This document shows positions 24,412 through 36,221 of a stretch of DNA of 64,000 bases, in pieces. The stretch is from the NCBI GenBank assembly GCA_022605955.1, contig JAKCOZ010000081.1, positions 1,116,001 to 1,180,000 of the forward strand, given 5' to 3'. The translations under genes were made by a program, and so were the position numbers. This DNA is from Rallus limicola (lineage: Eukaryota > Chordata > Aves > Gruiformes > Rallidae). Position 1 is the stretch's first letter; every line of letters starts with the position of its first letter. The notes beneath the pieces were generated by a model. The model was not told where the DNA came from, made no database searches, and saw nothing but the letters and a program-made list of their open reading frames with translations.

Positions 24412-24784
24412 TTTGCCCATTCCCCCAGTCCCTGCCCCTCCTCGTGCCATGATGGGGGGAAGAAAGGAGTGAAATCATGGGTAAAGTTGAGTCTGTGAAG
24501 CAGGGAGGGGTGTGGGGAGGTGCTTTGAGATCTGGTCACACTTCTCATCACCCAACTCTGGTGTCACTGGGGGGGCAGGGCAGGGTCAGCAATTAAGAGT
24601 TTTCTCTCCTTTATTCCATGCTGAGTCTGTTCTGCCCGTGATGCTGATTGCAGCATGATCTCTTCCTGGTCTTATCTCACTCCTGAGCCTCTCAGTATCT
24701 ATTTTCCCCCCTGTCCAGCTGAAAAGGTCAGTGACAGAGCGGCTTTGGTGGGTGTCTGGCCTCCAGCCAGAGTCAAACCACCCC
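24412..24784 (+). mobile_element. Avian LTR-retroelement-like repeat, copy 2
   Basis: This is collinear with 868-1222 over about 360 bp in the same orientation, including the terminal GAGCGGCTTTGGTGGGTGTC block. The shared end and the lack of similarity beyond it mark this as one boundary of a transposed unit. Retroviral LTR origin is an inference from resemblance. Confidence 0.5.
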
Positions 24785-26260
24785 AGCCATGCACATGGGT
24801 CCTTTCCTCATGTTTTGGTTTCTTTCTGCCAGCTCAGTTGTGCTCAGAATTTTTCTGCCTCCCACCCCCTTTTCCTTCTTTATTGACCTTTTTAAACTCT
24901 CAAATTGACTTGCTAAACCAGCAGTGTCCCTGCTTGTGTGTGCCAACCACTTGAAGGGTGAAGCTGCATCAGAAAAGGCCATCTCTGAAAGCTGAAGCCA
25001 CTGTTTTGTGTCCAGCTAAAGCAAATAAAAAGAAGTTGGATTTATACTTCTGTAAAAGATTAAAGAGCAAAGATGACTCTTCTGAGGGCTAGGTCATCAT
25101 TTGACCATTGAGATAAATGATCAGAGGAAAGGAAGCAAACTCCATGCTAATGATTTTCCATGTGTTTCCTGAGTGCCTGGGATGCAGTAGGGTGCAGATG
25201 ACCTGGGGAGCAGAGGGGGGTGCTGGTATGCAGCACATCTATGGCAAAAGCCACACTGAGAGTTAACTTGCCTCAGCAGCACCCTCTGATGACGTTCTGG
25301 GTCTGCAAGGGGAATGTCATGAGCAAATACACTCCTGTTATTGCACAAGTGTCTGTGTTCATGGATAGCAGCTGTTAAGCACCCTGAGCAGGATTAGGAG
25401 AGATGTTGTCAGCGCTGGCATCGCTGCTTCTGCTTAAGGGTGTGAGGACCTGTGCCCATCTCTGAAAGCTGATGGTGTTGAGTTGAGTTGCAGGGAGGTA
25501 AACCTTGTCCTAGTACTTGATGTCCTGTCCCCTGGCCAGGGATATGGGAAAATACTTTGGTGATGTCTCTGTATAAGCATGAGAATGAAATTCTGAGCAT
25601 AAGAAAATAAACCCTGAGGAGATGGCAGAGAAGCTGTGGGTTTTGTTTGGGGGTTTTGAGGGCTTTAACAGCCAGGAAAAGCTGCTGTCCTACACGGGGT
25701 TACACGTGGCACCAAACCCAGGAGACTTCTCATAAGAGGGAACATAAGTCTCCTGTCCCAGTCCTGGAGGGATGTTATCCTGTGCACGCTCACCCACACC
25801 TTGATGTTGTCTCTGCCTCCTGGGGAAGGTGTTAGGACTGTGCAGCACCCTCAGCGTGATGCACCCTCAGGCTCTCACTGGCAAGGGCAAAGCCATTCGA
25901 AGGGCAGGGGAGAATTGAGTCTGTTTTCTCTGCTCACAGGGCAGCACTCCCTGAGTCTCCTTCCAGTCTCAGCCTGGCATTCATGCTAGCAATAGAAACA
26001 TTTCTTAAATTAGTAGTGCTAATCATCTGCCCCTGCACCCCAGCTCTCCTTAAACAGGGTGAACACCCTGGTCCTTCGTCACCGGGCTCCACACAGGGCT
26101 GGAATCTCTGGGATGCTGATGTTGCTGTGGGGCTGTTCAAGAGCTGCTCTTAGGCCTTGGAGAAATGAGATGGTTGCTTAACCAGCCCCATTAACTGGTT
26201 CTAGATATATCTTATTAATAATTTGCTAGAAAACTAACACTCTGTCTTCTTTTATTACAG
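24785..26260. other. Region upstream of the ANXA4 start-codon exon
   Basis: No coding exon was recognised. The stretch is probably ANXA4 intron 1, between an unidentified untranslated exon and the exon at 26261. The last bases, CTTCTTTTATTACAG, form a good acceptor. Confidence 0.5.
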
Positions 26261-29200
26261 CTGCCTAACTGCCCAGGGACTCAGACAATAACAGCTTGAG
26301 GAAGAGGAGAGCGATGGTGAGTGTGCATGGTGCCTGTACCCTGCTGTACCAGACACTTCATCAGATAAAAGAGGAGAGTGTGGCTGGGGTAGAGACACAG
26401 CAGGAAGGGCACTGTCACTGTCCCTTTCCAGGGGGTGATATCATCCCTTATCTCTGCTTCCTCATACTAGAAGTGAATGACCCACCCTGTTACATTTCAG
26501 GACCTAATGGAAAATCCGATCAGATATTTAGTTCAAAGACCATTAATTGCTCCAGACAAACTTCCTGGGTGTGTGATTCTTTTCGGGTTCAACCTACAAG
26601 GTAGCCACCAGTGTGGTAGCTATCCCTGTGCCTATCCCATGTGAACGTTAAGCAATGTTTGGCTGATGCTTTTCGTGGGAACAGGGATTGTTTCCTAAGA
26701 GCGTAGGCCCACAGCAATGCTGCTGGGCAGGAGGCAGGGGAAACCTGCCTGTGAATTGGTGTTTTGAGCACAGAATCACAAGGTTGGAAAAGACCTTTAA
26801 GATCATCAAGTCCAACCAATCCCATCCTAAGCTAAACCACATCCCTGAGCACCTCATCTACCTTTTTTAAAACACACCCAGGGTTGGTGACTCAGCCCCT
26901 CCCTGGGCAGCCTGGGCCAGGCCCCAACAACTCTTTCAGTAAAAATTTTTTCAATATCTAATCTGCCCTGGCCCAGCTTGAGCCCACTGCCCCCTGTCCC
27001 ATCTCCTGTCCCCTGGCTGAAGAGACCAGCACCCACCTCTCTGCACCCTCCTGGCAGGGCAGGGGAGGTGGGGAGAAGGTCTCCCCTCAGCCTCCTCTTC
27101 TCCAGGCTCAACACCCCCAGCTCCCTCAGCTGCTCCTCAGAGGATTTGCCCTCCAGCCCCTTCCCCAGCCTGGTTGCCCTTCTCTGGACTCGCTCCAGCA
27201 CCTCCATGTCCTTCTGATGCTGAGGAGCCCAGAACTGGACCCAGCACTTCAGGTGCAGCCTCCCCAGTGCCCAGTCCAGGGGCACAATCCCCTCCCCAGA
27301 CCCACTGACCACACTATTTCTGTCACAAGCCAGGATGCCATTGGCTTTCCTGGCCCCCTGGGCACACTGCTGGCTCCTGTTCAGCCTGCAGCCACCAAAC
27401 ACCCCCAGGTTCTTCTCTGCCTGACAGCTCTCCAGCCAGTGTCCCCCAGCCTGTAGCGCTGCACAGAGCAAAGCACCGTGCTTCCTGATGGGTTATGCTA
27501 CAGGAACGTGATCCTTGGCTTCTGGGACAGAAGTGGGGAATAGGGCTTAGGGAAGAGCTGCTTCTGTGACTTGTGTGGAAAACTGCTGGGAAGAAGCCCC
27601 AGCTGGCCTGACCACAGGCTGCAGGCTGCCTGCCTTGAACTGGAAACCAGATACTCCCTGTGCAGCGACACCATGATGTTTTCTTTTAAGCTGCATCCCT
27701 GTAGCTTCTTTCTTATGGGCTGGGAAGTTCCTCTAGAACACAGTTTGTCTTTAGGGTAGGATGAAGTCTGATATAAAATCATTCATGTTTAGTGGGTGGA
27801 CTTTGCTTACTATCACTGTGTTTGCATCTTTTGATTTAGTTTTAAAAATTTGCCTCTACTGTATGTATGTATGTATGTATGTATGTATGCATCACTGAGT
27901 GTGCCTTTGGTAACTCCTCCTCTGTGGGTGTAGGCAACAATCAAGGGGGTCTCGAGTTTCAGTGCTGAGCAAGAAGCACAGGCACTAAGGAAGGCTATGA
28001 AAGGATTGGGTAAGTTGGTTTCCCTCAACTGTTAAACCCTCTTTCCCCCTCCCTGCCCCAGCATTGGGGATGTTTTGTCCCATGGTTTGTTGAGGGGAGG
28101 TCTGGCCCCTTGCATTGCCCTGCGAGGGCACCAAGAGGAATCACAGAGTCACCAGGTCCGAAAAGACCTTTGAGATCATCGAGTCCACCTGTTCCTGTCC
28201 TCTAATAACCCACATCCCTGAGCACCTCATCTCCCTGTTTGTTAAATCCAACCAGGGGTGGTGACTCAGCCCCTACCCGGGCAGCCTGTGCCAGTGCCCC
28301 AGAACCCTTTCAGGGAAGAACTTTTCCCCAATGTCTGATCTGACCCTGCCCTGGCTCAGCATGAGCCCATTCCCCTCATCCCATCACCTGTCACTTGGGC
28401 AAAGAGACCAACCCCCACCTCTCTGCACCCTCTTGTCAGGTCAGGGGAGGTGGGGAGAAGGTCTCCCCTCAGCCTCCTCTTCTCCAGGCTCAACACCCCC
28501 AGCTCCCTCAGCTGCTCCTCAGAGGATTTGCCCTCCAGCCCCTTCCCCAGCCTGGTTGCCCTTCTCTGGACTCACTCCAGGACCTCAATGTCCTTCTTGG
28601 AGCGAGGAGGAATTGAGCCACTTGATCAGGCTGAGACTCAAACCCTACTTGAAATCCAAGTCTTGGCCACAGAAATGTCCTTAGTCAGGCCCTGCCTTGT
28701 CTCTCCTGCAGTGCAGTACTGCCACACTGCTGCCTGAGTCCAGGCACTTCTGTACATTGACCTTGTCCCCATTGCCGTTGAAACCCGGGTCATGTAAGAG
28801 ACAGAAGATGGCTAATGGCATGCTCTGGACAAGACCTGCTTCTGGTTCCTGTGCAATCAGCCTGACTGATTTCCATTGTTTTCTCCCAGGCACGGATGAA
28901 GATGCCATCATCGAGGTTTTGACCAAACTGAATGTTTCCCAACGTCAGCAACTTCTGATCACCTATAAAAGCAGTATTGGCAGGGTAGGTGGTCTTCAGA
29001 GATTAGTGAGTGTAGCTTTAAGCAGGAGATGCAGACAATTTGGGGGTTGAGTGAAATGGGAAGGACATCCTTGTCTCCATGACAGTAAGCTTTCCCTGGC
29101 CAAGTTTATTTTGGTCTTCACAGAATCATAGAACATACTGGGTTGGGAGGGACCTTCAATGGTCATCCACTCCAACCCCATCTAGTCTTGTTCACTTCAG

Positions 29201-32200
29201 AGGGAATGATCCACGGAGGGTTGGAGGATGAAGAGAAGCAGTGAATGAGTTCTTCCCGTTCCCAACTCCTTTCTTCTCTCTCTGTCTTCTAGGATTTGAT
29301 TGATGACTTGAAATCTGAGCTGAGTGGGAATTTTGAAAGGGTGATCATTGGTATGATGACTCCTACCACCTTGTACGACGTGCATGAGCTGAAGAGGGCT
29401 GTGAAGGTTCAGAACTCTTCCTTTTACATTGCTTAAGTTCTGGTCAAATTACTATGACATGCCATAATTATAGATTTATTATTAAATTCTTATTATTGGC
29501 TTAAAAATAGATAGACCGAGGTGCACATCAAAACAGTTGTCATGATAATCTTCTCTTTGCAATTCCCCAGGGTGCAGGGACAGATGAAGGTTGCCTGATT
29601 GAAATCCTGGCTTCTCGCACTAACGAGGAGATTCGGCGCATTAATGAGAACTACGCAGTCCGTACGTAGTGCCAGCTGCAAGCCACCCTCTGACCAGCTC
29701 TGTGTGTGTGTGGAGGCATGAGGAGGGAGGAGAAGGGTCTGGTAGCCTTGAAATGTGACACATCAGCCAACAGAAGGCTCAGCAGTTATCCAGGGAGAAG
29801 CTCTGAGTTGGAGGTGTCAGGACGCTTCACCCAGAAATTGAGTCTGTGTAAATAAAATGGGATGGGCTGGTGGTGCCCACCAGTTGGGTGTCTGCCCATG
29901 TGTGGATCCACTGCCAGTTTTATACTGGCTCTGCTTCTTCATTGTGCCATGGAGCACTGATTCATAGACCATGTAAGGTTGGAAGGGACCTTTAAAGCCC
30001 ATCTAGTCCCACCCTGCAGTGAGCAGGGACACCTTCACTAGATCAGGTTGCTCAGAGCCCCATCCAGCCTGACCTTGAATATCTCCAGGGATGGGGCATC
30101 CACCACTTCTCTGGGCAGCCTGTTCCAGTGATCCACCACCCTCAGAGTGAAGAATGCTTTCCTAATATGCAACCTCAGTCTCCCCTTTTTGAGTTTAAAA
30201 CCATCACCCTTCATCCTATCACTCCATGCCCTCATGGACAGTTCATCCCCAGATTTCTTATAGGCACCTTTCAGGCACTGGAAGGCTGCTCTAAGGTTCC
30301 CTGGAGCCTTCTCTTCTCCAGGCTGAATGGGATGGTTAGGCTGCTCTGATGATGTTCAGAACCCCAACCACAGTTACAAACCCACCCAGCTAATGGCCAG
30401 CAAACGTCCTGGGCAGTACCCAGGTTGTGGACCCCTCACTAACAGACGTTGTGTCTCTGCTCTTGCTAGAATATGGCTGTACCCTGGAGGAGGACATTGC
30501 CTCTGACACATCTTCCATGTTTCGGAGAGTCCTTGTGTCCCTCGCCACGGTAAGTCCAGCCTAAGGGAAATGGAAACAGGGGTGAGACCTCCTCCTGCTG
30601 ATGGACATGCCTCTCACTCCAGAGATGAGGTGTTTCAGGCTGCTTTTACTTCACTTATCTTGCCTTTCACCTCACCCACGTTTCACGCCCGGCTTCTGCA
30701 GGGACTTCTCCCTGCAGCTGGGCTCTGGGTATCCAGTAATGCCACGTGCTCTTTTTAAAATGCCCCAGTTAAAGTGGATTGCTGCTGCAACAGAGTGCAA
30801 ATCCCACCCAAGCTGTATCTTGTGGTATTTGCAAGCTACTATTTAATCTGAAGGATCCCATTATGCATCACCAGTAACTGGTGTTGGATGGGGAATTGCT
30901 CGTGTCCTTGCTCTGTTGAGGAAAAAATGTGATTTTCATCCTTGTATCTCTTCAGGGAAGAAGAGATGAGGGAACATATGTGGATGAGGCCCTTGCTCAG
31001 CAAGATGCTCAGGTGTGTAGCAGGTTTTTTTCCTTGCAAGAACTGTCTGCTCTTGTACATGTGATGTGTGGTGAGTCCCTGCTGCTTCTAGACCTCATTT
31101 TGTTCCCCAAGGTAGAGCAGTAAGCCTGAAGCTGTGCTAGACTGCAGCACACCAGGTGAAGGCCTAGGCTCTCTTCTCAGTTTTGACCCTTAAAGAAGCT
31201 CCTTCACTGTTCTGACTCAGCTGGTAACATGGGGGTAGTAGATCCTGCCTCCTTTGTGACTCTGGTGAGGGGTCTCCAGGCAGGCTGGGTATTTGGGAGG
31301 GGAGATGATGTCTCAGTTGAGAGCTGCTGTGCTTGGTTAGTGTTTGTTGGAAAATATCTGTGATCTACAGAAGCCACCAAGAAAGTAAAAATCTCATGTT
31401 TATGTACACTTGGTCTTCTCAGCCTTACTTTGTTCACAATGTCTTCCAGTGCCTGTATGAAGCTGGGGAGAAGAAATGGGGAACAGATGAGGCACAATTT
31501 ATGACCATCCTTTGTACACGGAACAGATGCCACCTGCTAAGAGGTAGGACCCTTTTTTTTTCCTTATTTGAGGATGATACTTTTCCAGGAGCTTTGTACT
31601 TGTCCATTAACTGATCATGAACTCTTCCTGAGACAGCAGGTATTCTGGAGTCCAGGCACATTCAATTTTTTTAAGCCCTTTATTCCCTTCTGAGACAAAA
31701 AGGGACTTGAGGAAAACATCAGCACAACTTGTAAACTGGAGATAATCACAGAGTGTCAGGAGTTGGGAGGGACCTTGAAAGATCATCCAGTCCAGCCCCC
31801 TGCCAGAGCAGCATCACCCAGACTAAATCCCCCAGGAACACAGCCAGGCAGGTTTGAATGTCTCCAGAGAAGGAGACTCCCCAACCTCTCTGGGCAGCCT
31901 GTCCCAGGGCTCTGCCACCCTCACAGGGAAAAAGTTCCTCCTGACATTCCCATGGAGCTGCCTCTGCTCCAGCTTGTGCCCACTGCCCCTTGTCCTGTCG
32001 CTGCCATTGCTGAGCAGAGCCTGGCTCCATCCTCCTGACTCTCACCCTTTATGTACTGATAAACAGTAATGAGGTCACCCCTCAGTCTCCTCTTCAGGCT
32101 AAAGAGGCCCAGCTCCCTCAGCCTCTCCTCACAAGGAAGGGCTTCCACTCCCTTCATCATCTCAGTGCCCCTGTGCTGGGCTCTTCCAAGGAGCTCTGTG

Positions 32201-35200
32201 TCCCTCTTGAGCTGAGGGGCCCAGAACTGGACCCAGTATTCCAGGTGAGGTCTCACCAGGGCAGAGCAGAGGGGGAGAAGGACCTCTCCTGACCTGCTAA
32301 CCACCCCCCTTCTAACACACCCCAGGATGCCCTCAGCCACCTTAGCCACGAGGGCACAGTGCTGGCCACGGGCATCCTGCTGCCCCCAGGACCCTCAGGT
32401 CCCTCTCACCTGCTCTGCTCCCCAACAGGACGACCCCCAACCTGCACTGGTACCTGGGGCTGTTCTCCCTGGGTGCCAGACCCTACCCTGGCCTTTGCTG
32501 CAACTCATTAAACTTCTCCCCACTTGACTCCCCACCAGTGAGACTCAGTCCCCACCCAGTGAGCCTGTCCAAGTCTCACTGAACAGCAGCACAGCCCTCT
32601 GGTGTGTCAGCCACCCCTCCCAGTTTTGTGTCATCAGCAAACTTGCTGACTGTGCACTCTATTCCCTCCTCCACGTCATCAGTGAATGCACTGAACAGTG
32701 CTGGTCCCAGTACTGACCCCTGAGGGACTCCACTGGATCCAGGCCTCCAGCCAGACTCTGTCCCATTGATCACAACTCGCTGGCTTCTTCCCTTCAACCA
32801 GCTCTCACTCCACCTCACTACTCAACCTTCCAGACCAATGATGAAACAGGGAGGGAAAGCAGCCAAGCATTTAAACTGCCACCCCTACCTAAGCAGTTCT
32901 TGAACATGCTAGCAGCAGTGGTGGGCCAATTAACAAGAGAGTTGATAATTAAACTGAGTCCTTTCTGCAGGGACAGCCCTAGTTTAGCTCCCAGTGTCAC
33001 AGTGGAGAGTATGAGGAGGTTGATCTTGCAAAGTGATCTTTGGTGGTTTAGGTCCTGTGTGTCCTGAAGCATCTCTACCTGCTGGAGAGGAGCTCTGTGG
33101 AGAAGGACCTGGGGGTGCTGGTGGGGGACAGGGTGGCCATGAGCCAGCAGTGTGTCCTGGGGCTGAGAGAGACAATGGGATCCTGGGGGCATCAGGAGGA
33201 GTGTGGGCAGCAGGTCCCAGGAGGGGATCCTCCCCCTCTGCTCTGCCCTGCTCAGGCCCCAGCTGGAGTGTTGTGTCCAGTGCTGGGCTCCCTGGGATCA
33301 ACCAGCCAGGGATCTCCTGGAGAGAGTCCAGAGGAGGGACAGGGAGATGCTGAAGGGCCTGGAGCATCTCCCCTGTGAGGAAAGGCTGAGGGAGCTGGGG
33401 CTGTTCAGCCTGGAGAGAAGAAGACTCAGGGGGTTAATGTTTATCACTATCTGAAGGGTGGGATGCAGGGGGACATGGGCAGCCCCTTTTCAGTGTCTGT
33501 GGGGACAGGACAAGGGGCAATGGCTGCAAGTTGGAGCCCAGGGAGTTCCACACCAACCTGGGGATGAACTTTTCCCCAGTGAGGGTGAGGGAGCCCTGGG
33601 CCAGGCTGCCCAGGGGGTGTGGAGTCTCCTTCTCTGGAGAGATTCCAGCCCCGTCTGGACACCGCCCTGTGTGCCCTGTCCTAGGGACCCTGCTTTGGCA
33701 GGGGGTTGGACCCCATGGGCTCTGGGGGTCCCTTCCAACCCCTGGGATTCTGTAATCCACTCACTGACTTTTCCTCCTAGTTTTTGATGTGTACAGAGGG
33801 ATTGCCAATAAGGACATAGCAGACAGCATTAAATCTGAGATGTCAGGAGACCTCGAAGATGCTTTGCTGGCTGTGGGTGAGTTCCCTGCTTTAAAACTTC
33901 ATCTACAAAGTCACTGCATAATTAAAGCTGCTGTATCTCACCCTGGCTGGGTGTTTACATGGCTTCAGGAGGCAGATACTGTTTGTCTTTTCTGCAAGCC
34001 ACAGTGTTGTAACTCTTGCCAGATGCAGTTGGATGAGGAAGCTCTGGGACTGTCAGCTTTCCCAGATGCTTTTGTAGCTGACACTTGCCATCAGGGGGCA
34101 TTAAAGCCTTAAAGAAAACAGGACTGCACATGGAGACAGCCATTTACAGCGCTGGCTGTGGGTGTCAGCGTTGCACTCGCTGCTTGTTGGCCCAGGACTT
34201 GTTACAGAACAAGCATCTCCACTGAGAAAGGGCTGTAAAGGTTTGGAACACCTTCTCCTTCAGCTTCACTGGCCTTAATTCCTGTCTCTTGTCTCCCTTA
34301 CAGTAAAGTGTGTGCGGAATAAACCTGCATATTTTGCTGAAAGACTGTACAAATCCATGAAGGTAACAGAGCTTTTCATAGAACCATAGAATCACAGAAT
34401 GTGCTGGGTTGGAAGGGACATTTAGAGGCCATCTAATCCCACCCCTCTGCAGTGAGCAGGGACATCTTCACTAGATCAGTCGCTCTGAGCCCCATCAGAC
34501 TTGACCCTGAATATCTCCAGGGATGGGGCCACCACTGCATCTCTGGGTGACCTATTTTGGCATGAGGTGGTGATTTTGTTTTTCCTCTTGCCTCTCCATG
34601 CTTGAGTCAGTAGTGTGACAGCAATCACTAGGCAGAGAGAAACCTGTTAACTGAGTGGGGGGAATAAAGTCTGAGTTTTTACACATCCATCTTTTCCCTC
34701 AGGGAGCTCAGAGCAATATTCTTGCTGCTAGTGGATCACTCTGCTAATGTAAAAATGCTCTGATGAGAAATGGATGGAAAACCAAGCACTAGGACCTTTG
34801 TGCCCCTCACTGAGTTATCCTAAAGGCTTCCTCGTTGTACATGGTTGGTTTGTTTCTTTAGGGCTTGGGAACAGATGACAACACACTGATCCGAGTGATG
34901 GTCTCCCGCTCTGAAATAGATATGCTGGATATCAGAAGGGAATTCCTCACCATGTATGGGAAATCGCTCTACTCCTTCATTAAGGTGAGCTCTTCAGGGT
35001 TACAAACGAGGAGTGGGATTTGTTAAGCAGCTCAGAGGAGACAGATCCAACCCCTGTTGGGTATTTTGGAAGAGCTGAACTCAAGGAGGCTTTACATTTC
35101 TGTACTGCAAGTGTTCCTGAATGATCTTAGCTCTTAAATTGTCTTGAGAGAGGATATGAGCCCCACAACAAAGTGGTGGAAAGGATCCAGCCTTGTGCAG

Positions 35201-35297
35201 AGCTGGAAACCTCACTGTGCTGCTTTCTTCTTTCTAGGGTGACTGCTCAGGAGACTATCGGAAAGTTCTGCTCAGGCTCTGCGGTGGGGAGGACTGA
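26261..35297 (+). CDS. ANXA4: ANXA4, annexin A4, complete coding region in 12 exons
   Basis: Annexin A4 binds acidic phospholipid membranes in a Ca2+-dependent way and acts in exocytosis, epithelial membrane organisation and membrane repair. Exons: 26261-26316 (ATG 26314-26316), 27934-28009, 28890-28984, 29293-29406, 29571-29661, 30470-30549, 30956-31012, 31450-31543, 33781-33876, 34304-34362, 34862-34984, 35238-35297 (TGA 35295-35297). All junctions are GT-AG, phases agree, and the product is 315 aa (human 319-321). Four annexin repeats are visible, with type-II Ca2+ loops GLGTDED (25-31), GAGTDEG (97-103), a degenerate KKWGTDE (180-186) and GLGTDDN (256-262). The C-terminus is [19 protein letters not shown]. 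Motifs such as [18 protein letters not shown] and [17 protein letters not shown] identify A4 rather than A5 or A11. The ATG is the last codon of its exon. An in-frame TAA at 26266-26268 excludes an earlier start in that exon, and the Kozak context is good (G at -3, G at +4). Confidence 0.96.
26769..27465 (-). mobile_element. CR1 LINE 3' fragment in the ANXA4 intron after the ATG exon
   Basis: The left end reads CACAGAATCACAAGGTTGGAAAAGACC, and the body runs to the GGTTCTTCTCTGCCTGACAGC block. It is the same young subfamily as 7908-8428 and 60960-61648. It accounts for nearly half of the 1.6-kb intron. Confidence 0.93.
27861..27890 (+). repeat. (GTAT)n microsatellite
   Basis: About seven perfect GTAT/TATG units lie 44 bp upstream of the ANXA4 exon at 27934. 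The tract is likely length-polymorphic. Confidence 0.95.
28138..28605 (-). mobile_element. CR1 LINE 3' fragment in an ANXA4 intron
   Basis: The left end reads ATCACAGAGTCACCAGGTCCGAAAAGACC, followed by the standard CR1 3' body (GGGCAGCCTGTGCCAGTGCC, CCTCAGCCTCCTCTTCTCCAGG). Reverse orientation relative to ANXA4. Confidence 0.92.
29120..29190 (-). mobile_element. CR1 LINE tail fragment in an ANXA4 intron
   Basis: CACAGAATCATAGAACATACTGGGTTGGGAGGGACC marks a short reverse-orientation CR1 terminus. Confidence 0.8.
29959..30345 (-). mobile_element. CR1 LINE 3' fragment in an ANXA4 intron
   Basis: ATAGACCATGTAAGGTTGGAAGGGACC at the left, then CAGTGAGCAGGGACACCTTC and GATATCCAGGG-like blocks. It is the same subfamily as 62735-63262 on the opposite strand. 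Confidence 0.9.
31744..32850 (-). mobile_element. CR1 LINE with partial reverse-transcriptase ORF
   Basis: The CR1 terminus is at the left (CACAGAGTGTCAGGAGTTGG). At 32576-32818 the minus strand encodes a CR1 ORF2 reverse-transcriptase piece containing [14 protein letters not shown] and FADDTKLGG, the catalytic F/YADD box. The frame is cut off upstream, so this is a 5'-truncated dead copy. It fills half of the ANXA4 intron 31544-33780. Confidence 0.93.
33050..33757 (+). mobile_element. CR1 LINE 3' fragment abutting an ANXA4 exon
   Basis: This sense-orientation CR1 runs from GGAGAGGAGCTCTGTGGAGAAGG to TTCCAACCCCTGGGATTCTG. Its 3' end stops about 25 bp before the exon at 33781. It is nearly identical to the inverted copy at 54502-55290. 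Confidence 0.93.
34376..34560 (-). mobile_element. CR1 LINE 3' fragment in an ANXA4 intron
   Basis: CATAGAACCATAGAATCACAGAATGTGCTGGGTTGGAAGGGAC begins 14 bp after the exon ending at 34362. Reverse orientation. Confidence 0.88.
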
Positions 35298-35690
35298 AGG
35301 AGTCCTGGTGTCCTGCCTGGGTGATGGGAAGCAGCTGAACATCAAGGATTTCTTTCTGATTCTTCCCAAATATCTTATCAATCACTAAAAGCATTGACTC
35401 GGGTTAGTTGATTGCAACCCTTTCAATCTGCTTTTATGCTTGGAGCACCCCTTTGTCTCCTGGTTGGGCAAACAAAGCCCTTTTTAAACAGGATGCTGCA
35501 ACCAAATATAGAAAAAGCCAAATTGTTTCCTGGTGAGCTGTCCCTTTGCATTCACCGGCCAGACTCGCCGCCTGAAGCAGCCTGGGCTGGGAGAGGAAAA
35601 ATGAACCCCATCAGTACATGGAGGATGCAGGCTTGCTTCAGGTCTTTGCAAGATAATTAAACCACGACTTGATCATTTGAATCACAAGTA
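35298..35690 (+). other. ANXA4: ANXA4 3'UTR (end uncertain)
   Basis: The 3'UTR follows the stop without an intron signal. The first plausible poly(A) signal is the variant ATTAAA at 35656-35661, with a T/G-rich stretch downstream (GTATGTTTAGG near 35690). The next canonical AATAAA is at 37349-37354, beyond a CR1 copy, so a longer isoform is possible. Confidence 0.45.
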
Positions 35691-36221
35691 TGTTTAGGTC
35701 TCAGCTTGCCCTCTGGTAGCAGGGAGCACTGGCAGCCTGTATGTTATCTGTAGGTAGGGAAGATGTCACCGGTGATACCAGAAGAAACTCTGCCTGGTTA
35801 CAGGCCAGCCCCATACTCCTGGCCTGTCCTCCTTGCCTTGTGGGAGTATAAATCATGCTGTTACGGCCCCTTCCCCTGTGTAAAGCGATGCAGTTAAACA
35901 GTGCTGCTTAAGGGGTGTCTCGTCCCCCCAGACGCATCTCCTCAGCACTCCCTGGGGCATCGGGCTGGGCTGCATCATCCTGGGGTAGCTCATCTCATCT
36001 CACAGGTCAGAGCCCCCTGTAACGCTCTGGGGCTGCTGGGGGGGGAACGCCACCGTTTTGAGGGTCCAGATTTTGTGCCTGTGCCTGACTTGGACTTCCA
36101 CAGCAACCTCCAGATGGGCCTTTCCCCCAGGCCCCACACCACTGCCTGTCACTCTCTCTTCTTTTCACTACAAAAACATGGGTCTGGTGTGGTTTAACAG
36201 TTTATTTTAAGATGTTGGCAT
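35691..36221. other. Intergenic DNA downstream of ANXA4
   Basis: No exon, RNA gene or known repeat recognised. Confidence 0.45.

Noticed and set aside
26854..27471. 205-aa minus-strand frame and similar long frames at 7842-8396, 31921-32349 and 60902-61528
   Set aside because: All coincide with CR1 3' regions and translate the same noncoding CR1 sequence in different copies. They are not host genes.
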